A DNA stretch of 44,357 bases from Clostridia bacterium (GTDB lineage: Bacteria; Bacillota; Clostridia; Christensenellales; Aristaeellaceae): contig JAFUCP010000105.1 of the NCBI GenBank assembly GCA_017459565.1, positions 1 to 44,357 on the forward strand, written 5' to 3'. The position numbers were made by a program, and so were the translations under genes. A model generated the notes under the pieces. That model searched no databases and was not told the origin of the DNA. It was given only the letters and a program-made list of their open reading frames with translations. Within the stretch, counting starts at the first letter, position 1, and each line of letters starts with the position of its first letter. Below, piece after piece: positions 1 through 9,152 of the stretch.

Positions 1-957
1 GCCGGAGAGAACGTAAACGACGGCGTGGACGAGGCCACCGGCGTGCCGATTCTGTCCCTCTACGCCGAAAACAGCCACTACCCCAGCGATGAGGATATGG
101 CGAAGTTTGACATGCTGGTGATCGATATACAGGATGTGGGGCTGCGTTATTACACCTACTACATCTCCATGTACTACCTCATGGATGCCTGCGCCCTGGC
201 CGGCAAGCCCGTGGTGCTGCTGGACCGCCCGAACCCCAACGGCTTTTATGTGGACGGGCCGATGCTCCGGCCGGAATTCAGCTCCAACGTCGGGCGGCTG
301 CCGGTTCCCACCGTCCACGGCCTGACGCTGGGAGAGCTGGCGCAAATGATCAACGGCGAGGGCTGGCTGGAGGCGGGCGCCAACGGCTGCGACCTGACGG
401 TCATCCCCTGTCTGAACTACACCCATCAGACCTTGACCTCGCTGGTGCGCGCGCCATCGCCCAACCTGAAGGACATGCGCGCCGTATACCTCTATGCCTC
501 CACCTGCTATTTTGAAAACACCGCCGTCTCCGTTGGCCGGGGCACGCAGTTCCCCTTCGAGAGCTTCGGCAGTCCCTACCTTGAGGGCGCGGAGGGCTAT
601 GATTTCAGCTTCACACCCGAAAGCATACCCGGCGCAAACAACCCGCCCTTTGAGGGGGAGATGTGCTACGGCAGGGACCTGCGCGATATCCCGCTGGAGC
701 AGATCCTGTCGGAGGGCATCAACCTCAGCTATCTCGTGGATGCCTACTGCGCCATCCACGACGCGCACCCCGATGTCAGCTTCTTCGGCAAGAGCGACGA
801 CAAGGGGCGTTATTGGCTGGACAAGCTGTTCGGCACCGATGCCGTGCGGCTGATGATCGAAGCCGGCATGAGCGCGGAGGATATCCGGGCAAGCTGGCAG
901 GATGAGCTGGAGGCCTTCAAGGCGCAGCGGAGGCCCTATCTGCTCTACGAGGAATAA
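1..957 (+). CDS. NamZ-like exo-beta-N-acetylmuramidase (DUF1343), 5'-truncated
   Basis: The reading frame is open from the first base of the window, so the true start lies upstream and the GTG at 25 is only an internal codon. The protein shows DUF1343 family marks: an IQDVGLRYYTYY block, then VVLLDRPNPNG, then a VPTVHGLTLGELA block. The characterised member is NamZ, which removes N-acetylmuramic acid from the non-reducing ends of peptidoglycan fragments. Family members are usually secreted or lipid-anchored, but the N-terminus that would show this is missing. A role in cell-wall turnover and recycling is inferred from the family. The gene is followed by a strong bidirectional terminator and meets clpB tail to tail. 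Identification is firm at family level; substrate is inference. Confidence 0.85.
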   Translation, partial: AGENVNDGVDEATGVPILSLYAENSHYPSDEDMAKFDMLVIDIQDVGLRYYTYYISMYYLMDACALAGKPVVLLDRPNPNGFYVDGPMLRPEFSSNVGRLPVPTVHGLTLGELAQMINGEGWLEAGANGCDLTVIPCLNYTHQTLTSLVRAPSPNLKDMRAVYLYASTCYFENTAVSVGRGTQFPFESFGSPYLEGAEGYDFSFTPESIPGANNPPFEGEMCYGRDLRDIPLEQILSEGINLSYLVDAYCAIHDAHPDVSFFGKSDDKGRYWLDKLFGTDAVRLMIEAGMSAEDIRASWQDELEAFKAQRRPYLLYEE

Positions 958-971
958 CCCATAAAACAGCG

Positions 972-1016
972 CGCGCCCCGTAAAGCGAAGGTTTCGCTTT
1001 ACGGGGCGCGTCTTTT
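972..1016. terminator. Bidirectional intrinsic terminator between namZ-like gene and clpB
   Basis: An 18-bp perfect inverted repeat (972-989 with 993-1010) closes a 3-base loop. It is followed by TCTTTT on the plus strand and, read on the minus strand, by CTGTTTTAT. It separates two convergent genes and can stop transcription from both sides. Confidence 0.9.
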
Positions 1017-1017
1017 G

Positions 1018-3639
1018 TCATGCATTCAGCTTCAGCACCGCTTCCTTCGTGGTGAGCTTCACCTCGTCGTCCTCCACGTCCACGATGATGGCAGTGTCCT
1101 CCGGGATACTGCGTTCGATCAGCAGCCGGGCGACGGGCGTCTCTATGGCTCTTTGGATAAAGCGCTTCAGCGGGCGCGCGCCATAGGTGGAATCATAGCC
1201 GTTGTCCACCACCCACTGCTCGGCCTTCGGCGTCAGCTTCACGGTGAGCCTCCGGTCCGCGAGTCTCCGATTAAGCCGCACGATCATCAGCTGCATGATG
1301 CTGACGATCTGATCTCTGGTCAGCGGCGTGTAAATCACCGTCTCATCCAGGCGGTTCAGGAACTCCGGCCTGAATTTCTGCTTAAGCAGCGCTTCGGTCA
1401 GCTTCCTGGCCTCGTCTGTCAGGTGGCCATCGGCGTCGATGCCGGCCTGGATGATATCGGAGCCCAAATTGCTGGTCAGTATGATGATGGTATTCTTGAA
1501 GTCCACCGTCCGGCCCTGGGAATCGGTGATGCGCCCGTCGTCCAGCACCTGCAGCAATATGTTGAACACATCCGGGTGGGCCTTTTCCACCTCGTCGAAA
1601 AGCACCACGCTGTAGGGCTTGCGGCGCACGGCCTCGGTCAGCTGGCCGCCCTCCTCATAGCCCACGTATCCCGGAGGCGCTCCCACCAGCCTGGACACGC
1701 TGTATTTCTCCATATACTCCGTCATGTCGATGCGGACCAGGTTCTTTTCATCGTCAAACAGCGCCTGTGCCAGCGTCTTGGCCAGCTCCGTCTTGCCCAC
1801 GCCCGTGGGACCCAGGAACAGGAAGGAGCCGATGGGCCGGTTGGGGTCCTGTATGCCAGCACGGGAGCGCAATATAGCCTCGGCCACCTTTTGAACGGCC
1901 TCGTCCTGCCCCACCACGCGCTTGTGCAGCTCGTCGTCCAGGTGCAGCAGCTTGCTGCGCTCGCTCTCCACCAGCTTCGTCACGGGAATACCCGTCCAGC
2001 GGGACACAATGCGCGCGATTTCATCCTCCGTCACGCGGTCGTGCAGCAGCGAATCGGCCTTGTCCGCCTCCATGCGCTTCTCCGCCTCGGCCAGCTCCTT
2101 TTTCAGCTGGGGCAGTCTGCCGAACTTCAGCTCCGCGGCCTTGTCCAGATCGTAGGTCATCTGAGCCTTTTCGATATCCGCGTTCATCTGCTCGATATCC
2201 TCGCGCAGCTTCTGAACCCTGGTGATATCTCCCTTCTCCCGCTCCCACTGCTCCTTCATGCCGCTGAACTTCTCCCGAAGGTTCTTCAGCTCGTCCTGTA
2301 CGCGCTCCAGCTGGTGCTTCGAGGCATCGCCCTCCTTGGCCAGCGCGGCTTCCTCAATCTCCTTCTGCATGATCTCCCGCGAGATGCTGTCCATCTCCTG
2401 GGGCATGGAATCGATCTCCGTGCGGATCATGGCACATGCCTCGTCCACCAGGTCGATGGCCTTGTCCGGCAGGAAGCGGTCGCTGATATAGCGGTGGGAC
2501 AGCTTCGCGGCGCTGATCAACGCCTGGTCGGAAATCTTCACGCCGTGGAACACCTCGTAGCGCTCCTTGAGGCCGCGCAGTATGGAAATGGTGTCCTCCA
2601 CCGTGGGCTCGTCCACCATCACGGGCTGGAAGCGGCGCTCAAGAGCGGGGTCCTTTTCCACATACTTGCGGTACTCGTCCAGCGTGGTCGCGCCCACGCA
2701 GTGCAGTTCACCCCTGGCCAGCATGGGCTTGAGCAGGTTGCCCGCGTCCATGCTGCCCTCGGTTTTGCCCGCGCCGACGATGTTGTGCAGCTCGTCAATG
2801 AACAGTATGATGCGGCCCTCGCTCTTCCTGACCTCCTCCAGCACACTCTTCAGGCGCTCTTCAAACTCGCCGCGGTACTTCGCCCCGGCGATCAGCGCGC
2901 CCATATCCAGGGCGATCAGCTGGCGGTCCTTCAGCGTGCTGGGCACATCGCCGCGCACGATGCGCTGGGCCAGGCCCTCGGCGATAGCCGTCTTGCCGAC
3001 GCCGGGCTCGCCAATCAGCACAGGGTTGTTCTTTGTCTTTCTGGACAGGATGCGGATGACGTTTCTTATCTCATTGTCGCGCCCGATCACAGGGTCCAGC
3101 TTCTGGCTTCGTGCTTGCTCCGTCAGGTCCGTGCCGTATTTCAAGAGCGCATCGTAGGTATCCTCCGGGTTCTCACTGGTCACGCGGCTGTTTCCGCGCA
3201 CCTTCTGCATGGCCTCCAGAAAGGCCTCCTTCGTCACGCCAAATTCATTGAATATGGTCTTTATGACGCCGTTCGGCTTTTCGATCATGCCCAGCATGAT
3301 GTGTTCCACAGAGATGAATTCGTCCTTCAGGTGTCCGGCCTCCTCCTCGGCCTCCACCAGGGCAGCATCCACGGACTGAGAGACATAAACCCGGTCCATC
3401 TCCCGGCCGGGGCCGGTGACCTTGGGCACGCGCTGGATCTCCCGGTCACAGGCAGCCGCCATGCGCTTTACGTCTACCTTCGACTTCTTCAGGATCTGCG
3501 ACACGGCGCCGCCGTCCTGGTTGAGCAGCGCGTACAACAGGTGCTGCTGGTCAATTTGCATATTCTGGTTGCGGATCGCACATTCCTGCGCCTCCCGGAT
3601 GGCCTCCAGGGATTTTTGAGTGAATTTCTCGCCGTTCAT
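1018..3639 (-). CDS. clpB: ATP-dependent disaggregase ClpB
   Basis: ClpB is a cytoplasmic hexameric AAA+ chaperone that, with DnaK, pulls polypeptides out of aggregates after heat stress. Visible in order are an N-terminal Clp repeat domain (about 1-145), Walker A GEPGVGKT at residues 210-217, a long heptad-rich middle coiled coil (about 395-520), and a second AAA+ module with GPTGVGKT, then a C-terminal ClpB small domain. The full middle domain and the lack of a ClpP-docking loop argue for ClpB over ClpC. The start chosen is the ATG at 3639, preceded by GAAAGGGGG; an upstream in-frame ATG at 3678 has no good ribosome binding site. At 873 residues the length is normal. The promoter carries a CtsR operator, so the gene is probably a class III heat-shock gene. 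Confidence 0.97.
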   Translation of the reverse strand: MNGEKFTQKSLEAIREAQECAIRNQNMQIDQQHLLYALLNQDGGAVSQILKKSKVDVKRMAAACDREIQRVPKVTGPGREMDRVYVSQSVDAALVEAEEEAGHLKDEFISVEHIMLGMIEKPNGVIKTIFNEFGVTKEAFLEAMQKVRGNSRVTSENPEDTYDALLKYGTDLTEQARSQKLDPVIGRDNEIRNVIRILSRKTKNNPVLIGEPGVGKTAIAEGLAQRIVRGDVPSTLKDRQLIALDMGALIAGAKYRGEFEERLKSVLEEVRKSEGRIILFIDELHNIVGAGKTEGSMDAGNLLKPMLARGELHCVGATTLDEYRKYVEKDPALERRFQPVMVDEPTVEDTISILRGLKERYEVFHGVKISDQALISAAKLSHRYISDRFLPDKAIDLVDEACAMIRTEIDSMPQEMDSISREIMQKEIEEAALAKEGDASKHQLERVQDELKNLREKFSGMKEQWEREKGDITRVQKLREDIEQMNADIEKAQMTYDLDKAAELKFGRLPQLKKELAEAEKRMEADKADSLLHDRVTEDEIARIVSRWTGIPVTKLVESERSKLLHLDDELHKRVVGQDEAVQKVAEAILRSRAGIQDPNRPIGSFLFLGPTGVGKTELAKTLAQALFDDEKNLVRIDMTEYMEKYSVSRLVGAPPGYVGYEEGGQLTEAVRRKPYSVVLFDEVEKAHPDVFNILLQVLDDGRITDSQGRTVDFKNTIIILTSNLGSDIIQAGIDADGHLTDEARKLTEALLKQKFRPEFLNRLDETVIYTPLTRDQIVSIMQLMIVRLNRRLADRRLTVKLTPKAEQWVVDNGYDSTYGARPLKRFIQRAIETPVARLLIERSIPEDTAIIVDVEDDEVKLTTKEAVLKLNA

Positions 3640-3685
3640 ATTCGTTCCCCCTTTCAGCAGGGCTTTATGGCTGTTCAAAAGTCTA

Positions 3686-3702
3686 TTTGACTTTCTTTGA
3701 CT
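3686..3702 (-). promoter_or_regulatory. CtsR operator upstream of clpB
   Basis: Read on the minus strand, this is AGTCAAA-GAA-AGTCAAA, a full match to the tandem heptad CtsR consensus RGTCAAA-NAN-RGTCAAA. It starts directly after the -10 hexamer and covers the expected transcription start, the right place for repression of class III heat-shock genes. No ctsR gene lies in the window. Confidence 0.88.
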
Positions 3703-3730
3703 ATTATACAGAATCCTTGCCGTTTGTCAA
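3703..3730 (-). promoter_or_regulatory. Sigma-A promoter of clpB
   Basis: The minus strand reads TTGACA (3730-3725), a 16-base spacer, then TATAAT (3708-3703), a consensus vegetative promoter. It fits a gene that is strongly expressed when CtsR leaves its operator. Confidence 0.88.
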
Positions 3731-3816
3731 TAGCTTTCTTCAAATTTTTTGAAATTAATCTGCGCACAATATTATCCATGCGGATTTCATGCTATCATAG
3801 TATGGTTATAAAGGGG

Positions 3817-4716
3817 ATGATCGTCATAGACCGTCAGTTCAGGGGCTCCGCGGCGCTGATTGCCGCCGCGTTCGTCTGGGGCATGGCCTTTTCCGCCCAG
3901 AGCAACGCCATGCGCTATGTGGAGCCGTTCACCTTCGTCTTTCTGCGCTCCATTATCACTTCCGCGGTGCTGCTGCTGGCCATGCCGCTGTTCAACCGCC
4001 TGTCCGCCCATGGCGGCGACAGCGCGGTCAACCCGCCCTTCAAGGCGCATATCGTGCCCGGAATCCTGTGCGGCGTCTTTCTGGTGCTGGCCACGATCCT
4101 GCAACAGGTGGGCCTGGTATACACGACCCCGGCCAAGTCCGGCTTTGTGACCGCGCTGTATATCGTCATCGTGCCCATCATGGGTATCTTTATGGGCAGG
4201 CGCGTGCGCGGCGCGGTTTGGCTGGGCCTGGCGCTGTCGCTGACGGGCATGTTTCTGCTGTGCGTGACGGACGATCTTTCCATCAACATCGGCGATCTGT
4301 TCACCCTGGGCAGCGCTTTCATGTTCTCCTGCCAAATCTTGATGGTGGGTCGCTATGCCGCAGGCATGAACGCCGTCAAGCTCAGCGCCATGCAGTTTGC
4401 CACCTGCGCCGTCGTAGCCGGGGTCGCGGCGTTCCTGTTTGAAACGCCGCGCGTGGAGGGAATGCTGGCCTGCTGGACGAGCATATTGTACGTGGCGGTC
4501 TTTTCCGGAGCGCTGGGCTACACGCTGCAAATGGTGGGCCAGAAGTACGCTGACCCCACGCTGGCTTCCCTGCTCATGTGCCTGGAATCGGTGTTCGCCG
4601 CCATTGGCGGGTGGCTGCTGCTGGGGCAATCGCTTTCGGCGCGGGAGCTGTTGGGCTGCGCACTGATGCTGTCCGCCTCCGTCATCGCGCAGTTGCCCGA
4701 AAAGCGGGCCGAGTAG
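3817..4716 (+). CDS. EamA/DMT-family membrane transporter
   Basis: This 299-residue protein is almost wholly hydrophobic, with about ten membrane segments arranged as two EamA repeats, typical of the drug/metabolite transporter superfamily (RhaT/YdcZ-like exporters). The first segment holds the family-like pattern AAAFVWGMAFSAQ. The substrate cannot be read from sequence; amino acid or metabolite export is common in the family. The start at 3817 is not certain. AAGGGG lies directly against this ATG, while the in-frame ATG at 3802 has no ribosome binding site and probably precedes the transcript start. A likely extended -10 element (TGC-TATCAT) sits at 3790-3798. The gene is divergent from clpB and followed by the flavodiiron gene, which has its own promoter. 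Confidence 0.85.
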   Translation: MIVIDRQFRGSAALIAAAFVWGMAFSAQSNAMRYVEPFTFVFLRSIITSAVLLLAMPLFNRLSAHGGDSAVNPPFKAHIVPGILCGVFLVLATILQQVGLVYTTPAKSGFVTALYIVIVPIMGIFMGRRVRGAVWLGLALSLTGMFLLCVTDDLSINIGDLFTLGSAFMFSCQILMVGRYAAGMNAVKLSAMQFATCAVVAGVAAFLFETPRVEGMLACWTSILYVAVFSGALGYTLQMVGQKYADPTLASLLMCLESVFAAIGGWLLLGQSLSARELLGCALMLSASVIAQLPEKRAE

Positions 4717-4744
4717 CCCGCCGGATTTTCGCCAAGAGTTTATA

Positions 4745-4773
4745 TTGCCACATTTCCCATAATATGTTATACT
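4745..4773 (+). promoter_or_regulatory. Extended -10 promoter of the flavodiiron gene
   Basis: TTGCCA (4745-4750), a 17-base spacer, then TATACT (4768-4773) preceded by TGT, which makes an extended -10 element. The predicted start of transcription is about 4780, giving a leader of roughly 48 bases. Confidence 0.8.
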
Positions 4774-4791
4774 TTTGCCTGGAATACAGGC

Positions 4792-4810
4792 CGTTCCGCG
4801 CTGCGGAACG
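4792..4810 (+). other. Hairpin in the flavodiiron mRNA leader
   Basis: An 8-bp perfect inverted repeat (CGTTCCGC / GCGGAACG) with a 3-base loop lies between the promoter and the AAGGAGG ribosome binding site at 4814-4820. It has no T-run, so it is not a terminator. It may affect mRNA stability or translation; this is inference. Confidence 0.5.
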
Positions 4811-4827
4811 CAGAAGGAGGCCGCAAT

Positions 4828-6672
4828 ATGCATTGCGTCAAACAGATAACACAGGATATGTACTGGGTGGGCGGCAGCGACAGGCGTCTGGCGCTGTTTG
4901 AGAACGTCTATCCCATTCCCAACGGCGTTTCCTACAACGCCTATTTGGTGCTTGACGAACAGACCGTGCTGATGGACACCGTGGACAGGAGCGTCAGCGA
5001 AGTCTTTTTCGAGAACCTCGCCCATCTGCTGGGCAGGCGCGCCCTGGACTATGTGGTGGTCAACCACATGGAGCCGGACCACTGCGCCACGCTGAGCGAG
5101 CTGGTGCTGCGCTATCCGGACGTGAAGGTCGTCTGCAACGCCAAGACACTGACCATGATCAAGAATTACTTCTCCTTTGACATCGACAGCCGCGCCGTAT
5201 CCGTCAAGGAGGGCAGCACCCTCTGCACCGGGCGACACACCTTCGCCTTCGTGATGGCCCCCATGGTCCACTGGCCGGAGGTCATGGTTACCTATGACAC
5301 CGCAGACAAGGTCCTCTATTCCGCGGACGCCTTCGGCACCTTCGGCGCGCTGAACGGCAATATTTTCGCCGACGAGCTGAACTTTGAAGCCGAGTGTCTG
5401 GACGACGCCCGCCGCTATTACACCAACATCGTCGGCAAATACGGCACGCAGGTGCAGGCGCTGCTGAAGAAGGCGGCGGGACTGGAAATCGGCATGATCT
5501 GCCCGCTGCACGGGCCCGTCTGGCGCAAAAAGCTGGATTGGTTCATCGACAAGTATCAGAAGTGGAGCAGCTATACACCCGAGGACAAAGGCGTCGTCAT
5601 CGCCTATGCCTCCGTGTACGGCCATACCGAGAACGTGGCCAACATCATCGCATCCAAGCTGGCGGACGCGGGCGTGCGCAATGTAAAAATGTACGACGTG
5701 TCCGTGACCCATCCCTCCGTGATCGTGTCCGAGGCGTTCCGGGTCAGCCACATCGTGTTTGCCTCCACCACCTACAACGCCGGGATATTCGTCAACATGG
5801 AAAACGCGCTGCACGACCTGGTGGCCCACAACCTGCAAAACCGCACCATCGCCATCGTCGAAAACGGCAGCTGGGCCCCCACCGCCGGAGGACAAATGCG
5901 CGAGCTGCTGTCCAGGCTCAAAAACACCACGATTCTGGACAACACCCTGACCGTCAAATCCGCTCTGAAGGAGAATCAGATGGCGGAGCTGGATGAGCTG
6001 GTATCCGCCATCGCGGAGGGCCTGCCAAAGCCCGAGGTCATTGAGCACAAGCCCAACGAGACCATCGAGCCCAACGCCATGTTCAAGCTCTCCTACGGCC
6101 TGTTCGTGCTGACGGCCCGGGACGGCGACAAAGACAACGGCTGCATCATCAACACGGCGGCGCAGCTGACCAGCAACCCCAACCGCATCAGCATCACCGT
6201 AAACAAGGGCAATTACACCCACGACATGATCCTCAAGACCGGCGTTTTTAACGTGTCCGTGCTGACCACGGAAGCGCCCTTCGACATCTTCAAATACTAC
6301 GGCTTCCAGAGCGGCCGGGATGTGAACAAATTCCCGGGCAGCGGCTTCCCCAGGAGCAGAAACGGCCTGGTCTTTATCACAGGGTGTACAAATGCCTTTA
6401 TGTCCGGCAAGGTCATCGAAGCCCACGATTGCGGCACCCATACGCTGTTTGTGGCGGACGTGACCGAGGCCCAGGTGCTGTCCAGCGCGCCCTCTGTCAC
6501 CTATGCCTATTACTTCGACCACATCAAGCCCAAGCCGGCGAAGCCCGCCGAGAAGAAAGCGGGCTGGGTGTGCAAGATCTGCGGCTATGTCTATGAGGGC
6601 GAGGATTTGCCCGCGGATTTCGTCTGCCCGCTTTGCAAGCACGGCGCGGCAGACTTTGAGAAGCTGAAATAG
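4828..6672 (+). CDS. Flavodiiron protein fused to flavin reductase and rubredoxin-like domains
   Basis: Flavodiiron proteins reduce O2 to water or NO to N2O in the cytoplasm of anaerobes. The 614 residues run as follows. A metallo-beta-lactamase-like diiron domain (1-250) has the ligand set H80-x-E82-x-D84-H85, then H148, D167 and the HGPVWR histidine near 228. A flavodoxin domain (about 255-400) follows. Next is a flavin-reductase-like FMN domain (about 420-570). The end is a short rubredoxin-like knuckle with two CxxC pairs only 14 residues apart, as in rubrerythrins rather than classic rubredoxin. This fusion could carry electrons from NAD(P)H through flavin and the iron centre to the diiron site in one chain. 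The ATG at 4828 follows AAGGAGG by seven bases. It is monocistronic with its own promoter. Confidence 0.93.
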   Translation: MHCVKQITQDMYWVGGSDRRLALFENVYPIPNGVSYNAYLVLDEQTVLMDTVDRSVSEVFFENLAHLLGRRALDYVVVNHMEPDHCATLSELVLRYPDVKVVCNAKTLTMIKNYFSFDIDSRAVSVKEGSTLCTGRHTFAFVMAPMVHWPEVMVTYDTADKVLYSADAFGTFGALNGNIFADELNFEAECLDDARRYYTNIVGKYGTQVQALLKKAAGLEIGMICPLHGPVWRKKLDWFIDKYQKWSSYTPEDKGVVIAYASVYGHTENVANIIASKLADAGVRNVKMYDVSVTHPSVIVSEAFRVSHIVFASTTYNAGIFVNMENALHDLVAHNLQNRTIAIVENGSWAPTAGGQMRELLSRLKNTTILDNTLTVKSALKENQMAELDELVSAIAEGLPKPEVIEHKPNETIEPNAMFKLSYGLFVLTARDGDKDNGCIINTAAQLTSNPNRISITVNKGNYTHDMILKTGVFNVSVLTTEAPFDIFKYYGFQSGRDVNKFPGSGFPRSRNGLVFITGCTNAFMSGKVIEAHDCGTHTLFVADVTEAQVLSSAPSVTYAYYFDHIKPKPAKPAEKKAGWVCKICGYVYEGEDLPADFVCPLCKHGAADFEKLK

Positions 6673-6683
6673 TGGAAATGAAA

Positions 6684-6719
6684 AAGAGGGCTGTCTCCGT
6701 TTTTGGGGACAACCCTCTT
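6684..6719 (-). terminator. Terminator for the FAD oxidoreductase gene (and probably the flavodiiron gene)
   Basis: A 15-bp stem with one mismatch (6684-6698 with 6705-6719) lies between two convergent genes. On the minus strand it is followed by TTTTT, so it mainly ends the rpiR/FAD-oxidoreductase transcript. On the plus side the tail is poor in T. Confidence 0.82.
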
Positions 6720-6727
6720 CAAATTGA

Positions 6728-7981
6728 TCAGGTCTGTGCCTCCGCTGCGCTCTTTCCGGCCAGCGCGCCGGTGGAAAAGGCGATTTGCAGGTTAAAGCCG
6801 CCCGTCAGCGCGTCTACATCGATCAATTCCCCGGCGAAATACAGGCCCTGGAGCCTGCGGCTTTCCAGCGTGGAGGGGTTGATCTCCTTGACGTTTACGC
6901 CGCCCCGGGTAATGATGGCCTCGTCGAAGCCGCGAAGCCGTGCGGGATGCAGCGGCAGGGCCTTGATGATCTTCAACAACGCGGCGCGCTGGGCAGCCGT
7001 AACCCCGTTGACGGGCATGGCCGGCGACAGGCCCGCCAGCCGGAGCAGCTGCTCCGCCAGACTGTGGGGCGCAAGCCCGTCCGCCACCGTCATCAGCTGC
7101 TTTCTGGACATTTCCCTGAAATCCCGCAGCAGGCGGGCGTCCAGCGTCTGTTCGTCCAGAGCGGGCTTCAGATCGATTTCAAGCCGCACGCCATCCAGCG
7201 CCTCGGGAAGCCGGCTGGACAGAGACAGCACCAGCGGCCCGGAGACGCCGAAATGGGTAAACAGCATCTCCCCCAGCTCCGAATACACGCGCTTTTCCTT
7301 TTTGCCGGTCGACACCCAGGCGCTCAGCTTCACATTTTTCAGCGACAGCCCCGACAGCAGACCCGGCCAACTTTCCACCGTCTCTATGGGAACCAGCGCC
7401 GGCAGCAGCGCGCTGACGCTGTGCCCCGCCGCCTCGGCCATGCGGTGACCGTCCCCTGTGGAGCCCGTGGAGGGATAGCTGACCCCGCCGGTGGCCAGGA
7501 TCACGGCGTCAGACCGAAGCGTCCCGCCGTCCTCCATCCGAACGCCGCGGCAGCTTCCATCCTCGGTCAGAAGCGAGGAAACCCGGGCATTGAGTCTGAC
7601 GGCCACTCCTGCCGCCTCCAGCGCGCGCCGGAGGGCGGATATGACGTCGCTGGCCTTGTCGGAAACGGGGAAAACCCTCTCTCCACGCTCCACCTTCAGG
7701 GGTACGCCCAACGACTGTACAAGCTCCATCAGTGCGCGGTTATCCAGTTGCGCGAAGGAGGCGTACATAAAGCGCGGGTTGCGGATGATGCTGCGCTGGA
7801 ACTGCTCCATATCCGCGGCGTTGGTGACGTTGCAGCGGCCCTTGCCCGTGATATAGACCTTTTTGCCCAGCTTTTCGTTTCGCTCCAGCAGCGCGACCTT
7901 CGCGCCGCCCCGCGCCGCAAATAGCGCGGCCATCATACCGGCCGCGCCTCCGCCAACGACAATAACGCTTCTTATACTCAT
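6728..7981 (-). CDS. HI0933/YhiN-family FAD-dependent oxidoreductase (BaiN-like)
   Basis: This is a 417-residue flavoprotein. The N-terminal dinucleotide-binding loop is GGGAAG (residues 10-15), followed by the family signature GKGRCNVTNA near residue 47. A C-terminal FAD-binding block has GGVNVKEI and FAGELIDVDALTGGFN. The family is widely conserved but poorly characterised. One member, BaiN, acts in bile acid 7-dehydroxylation, yet most members are in organisms without that pathway, so that role should not be assumed here. The start has GGAGAAAG upstream. Only 12 bases separate it from the stop of the preceding rpiR-type gene, so the two form an operon. A shared function of regulator and enzyme is possible but not shown. 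Confidence 0.88.
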   Translation of the reverse strand: MSIRSVIVVGGGAAGMMAALFAARGGAKVALLERNEKLGKKVYITGKGRCNVTNAADMEQFQRSIIRNPRFMYASFAQLDNRALMELVQSLGVPLKVERGERVFPVSDKASDVISALRRALEAAGVAVRLNARVSSLLTEDGSCRGVRMEDGGTLRSDAVILATGGVSYPSTGSTGDGHRMAEAAGHSVSALLPALVPIETVESWPGLLSGLSLKNVKLSAWVSTGKKEKRVYSELGEMLFTHFGVSGPLVLSLSSRLPEALDGVRLEIDLKPALDEQTLDARLLRDFREMSRKQLMTVADGLAPHSLAEQLLRLAGLSPAMPVNGVTAAQRAALLKIIKALPLHPARLRGFDEAIITRGGVNVKEINPSTLESRRLQGLYFAGELIDVDALTGGFNLQIAFSTGALAGKSAAEAQT

Positions 7982-7993
7982 ATCTTTCTCCGC

Positions 7994-8860
7994 TTATTCG
8001 CTGGATTTCGCCAGATACACGTCGTACTTGCCCCAGATTTCCTCCATCTCCTCGAAGTACTGGGTGACCTCGTGGCGCCTGCGCTGCCCCAGCGCCACGA
8101 TGAGCGCGTTGATCAGCGACAGCGGCGCGGCGAAGGAATCCACAAAGGAGGACATATCGCTCTTGGCCATCAGGCAAGTATCCGCCGTGGCGTGCAGGGG
8201 TGAAAGCGGGCCATCGGTAATGGCTATCAGCGAAGCGCCCCTGGAGCGGGCAAACTCCATGGCTTCAATGGAGCGGGCCGTGTAGCGCGGGAAGGAGATG
8301 CCGATGAGCAGATCCCCCGCGCCGATGCGGGCCAGCTGTTCAAACACGTCGCTGACGCCGGAGGTGACCACCGTGACGTTCGGGAAGATAAAGCGCAGAT
8401 AATGGCCGAAAAACTCCGCGATGGGCGCGGAGGCGCGCAGCCCCAGCACATAGATGCCGCGAGCGGAAATGATCTTTTCGATGGCGTCCTCAAAGGCGTT
8501 GATATCCATTTCATCCAGGGTCGAGCGGATGTTCTGTATGTCCGCCTTCAGGACCTTGTTCAGCACCTGGGCGTGGTCCATATCCGAGGTCATCTCAAAG
8601 CGCTGGGACGCGGTCAGCCGGTGCCTGATCAACTCCTGGAGCGCCTTTTGCAGATGGGGATAGCCGTTGTAGCCGAGAGCGGCGGCAAAGCGGACTACTG
8701 TCGATTCTGAAACACCAACGTACTCCCCCAGCTTTGAAGCCGTCATGAACACAACCTTGTCGTAATGCGTGACAATACACTCGGCAATACGCCTGTGGCT
8801 TTTTGAAAGTTTTTTACCGCTGTGATTCAAACGCTGAATCAATTCCTGTGCGTTGTCCAT
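7994..8860 (-). CDS. RpiR/MurR-family transcriptional regulator
   Basis: The 288-residue protein has an N-terminal RpiR-type helix-turn-helix (about 1-77, including the MTASKLGEYVGVSESTVVRFAAALG-type recognition region near 40-65). A SIS sugar-phosphate-binding domain follows (about 125-255, with GLRASAPIAE and GISFPRYT loops). Such regulators usually sense a phosphosugar and control sugar or amino-sugar catabolism. No sugar pathway gene is adjacent; only the FAD oxidoreductase follows in the same operon. GGGAGGA lies about ten bases before the ATG. The gene has a near-consensus promoter, and an inverted repeat upstream of it might be the autoregulatory site. Effector and target are unknown. 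Confidence 0.93.
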   Translation of the reverse strand: MDNAQELIQRLNHSGKKLSKSHRRIAECIVTHYDKVVFMTASKLGEYVGVSESTVVRFAAALGYNGYPHLQKALQELIRHRLTASQRFEMTSDMDHAQVLNKVLKADIQNIRSTLDEMDINAFEDAIEKIISARGIYVLGLRASAPIAEFFGHYLRFIFPNVTVVTSGVSDVFEQLARIGAGDLLIGISFPRYTARSIEAMEFARSRGASLIAITDGPLSPLHATADTCLMAKSDMSSFVDSFAAPLSLINALIVALGQRRRHEVTQYFEEMEEIWGKYDVYLAKSSE

Positions 8861-8908
8861 CTATGGTCGTTCCTCCCAAATCATACTCAAACGGAGCCTG
8901 TTTAAGCA

Positions 8909-8937
8909 ATTATATCCCATCCAGGCCTTGTTTGCAA
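8909..8937 (-). promoter_or_regulatory. Sigma-A promoter of the rpiR-type operon
   Basis: The minus strand reads TTGCAA (8937-8932), 17 bases, then TATAAT (8914-8909). The transcript would start near 8902, about 40 bases before the ATG. Confidence 0.85.
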
Positions 8938-8943
8938 GTAATC

Positions 8944-8961
8944 AATGCAAATTTATGCATT
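8944..8961. promoter_or_regulatory. Inverted repeat upstream of the rpiR promoter
   Basis: AATGCA and TGCATT half-sites are separated by six bases (18 bp in all), just upstream of the -35 box. The position suits an operator or activator site. No experimental family motif is matched, so the call is tentative. Nothing else was recognised in the 292-base gap to spoIIP apart from the promoters listed. Confidence 0.35.
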
Positions 8962-9091
8962 TTTTACCCCGACTTCCGCCAAATTTACGGCATAAATCCG
9001 CGTTTCAAAACCCGGACAAACGGGCATCTCATGCATTTTTCGCGTCCGTCAATTGCAAATCAGGCACAGAACGCCTTACCTTCGCCCTCCC

Positions 9092-9121
9092 GTCATTTTT
9101 GATTGGCGCAGGGCATAGATT
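9092..9121 (+). promoter_or_regulatory. Possible sigma-E-type sporulation promoter of spoIIP
   Basis: GTCATTTT (9092-9099), 14 bases, then CATAGATT (9114-9121). This resembles the Bacillus sigma-E pattern (KMATATT, 13-15 bases, CATACAHT). No good sigma-A promoter is seen in front of the gene. spoIIP belongs to the sigma-E regulon in B. subtilis, so the match fits its expected mother-cell expression. Confidence 0.45.
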
Positions 9122-9152
9122 AATGCGTGCAAACGCTGTGGGAGGTGAACGC

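Noticed and set aside
1015-3690. 891-codon plus-strand frame opposite clpB
   Set aside because: It is the antisense shadow of a full-length, motif-complete clpB. Its protein is low in complexity and rich in Leu, His and Gln, with no family match that I can see.
3787-6642. 951-codon minus-strand frame across the DMT and flavodiiron genes
   Set aside because: Both plus-strand genes have intact motifs, promoters and ribosome binding sites. The long frame is a by-product of high GC codon bias.
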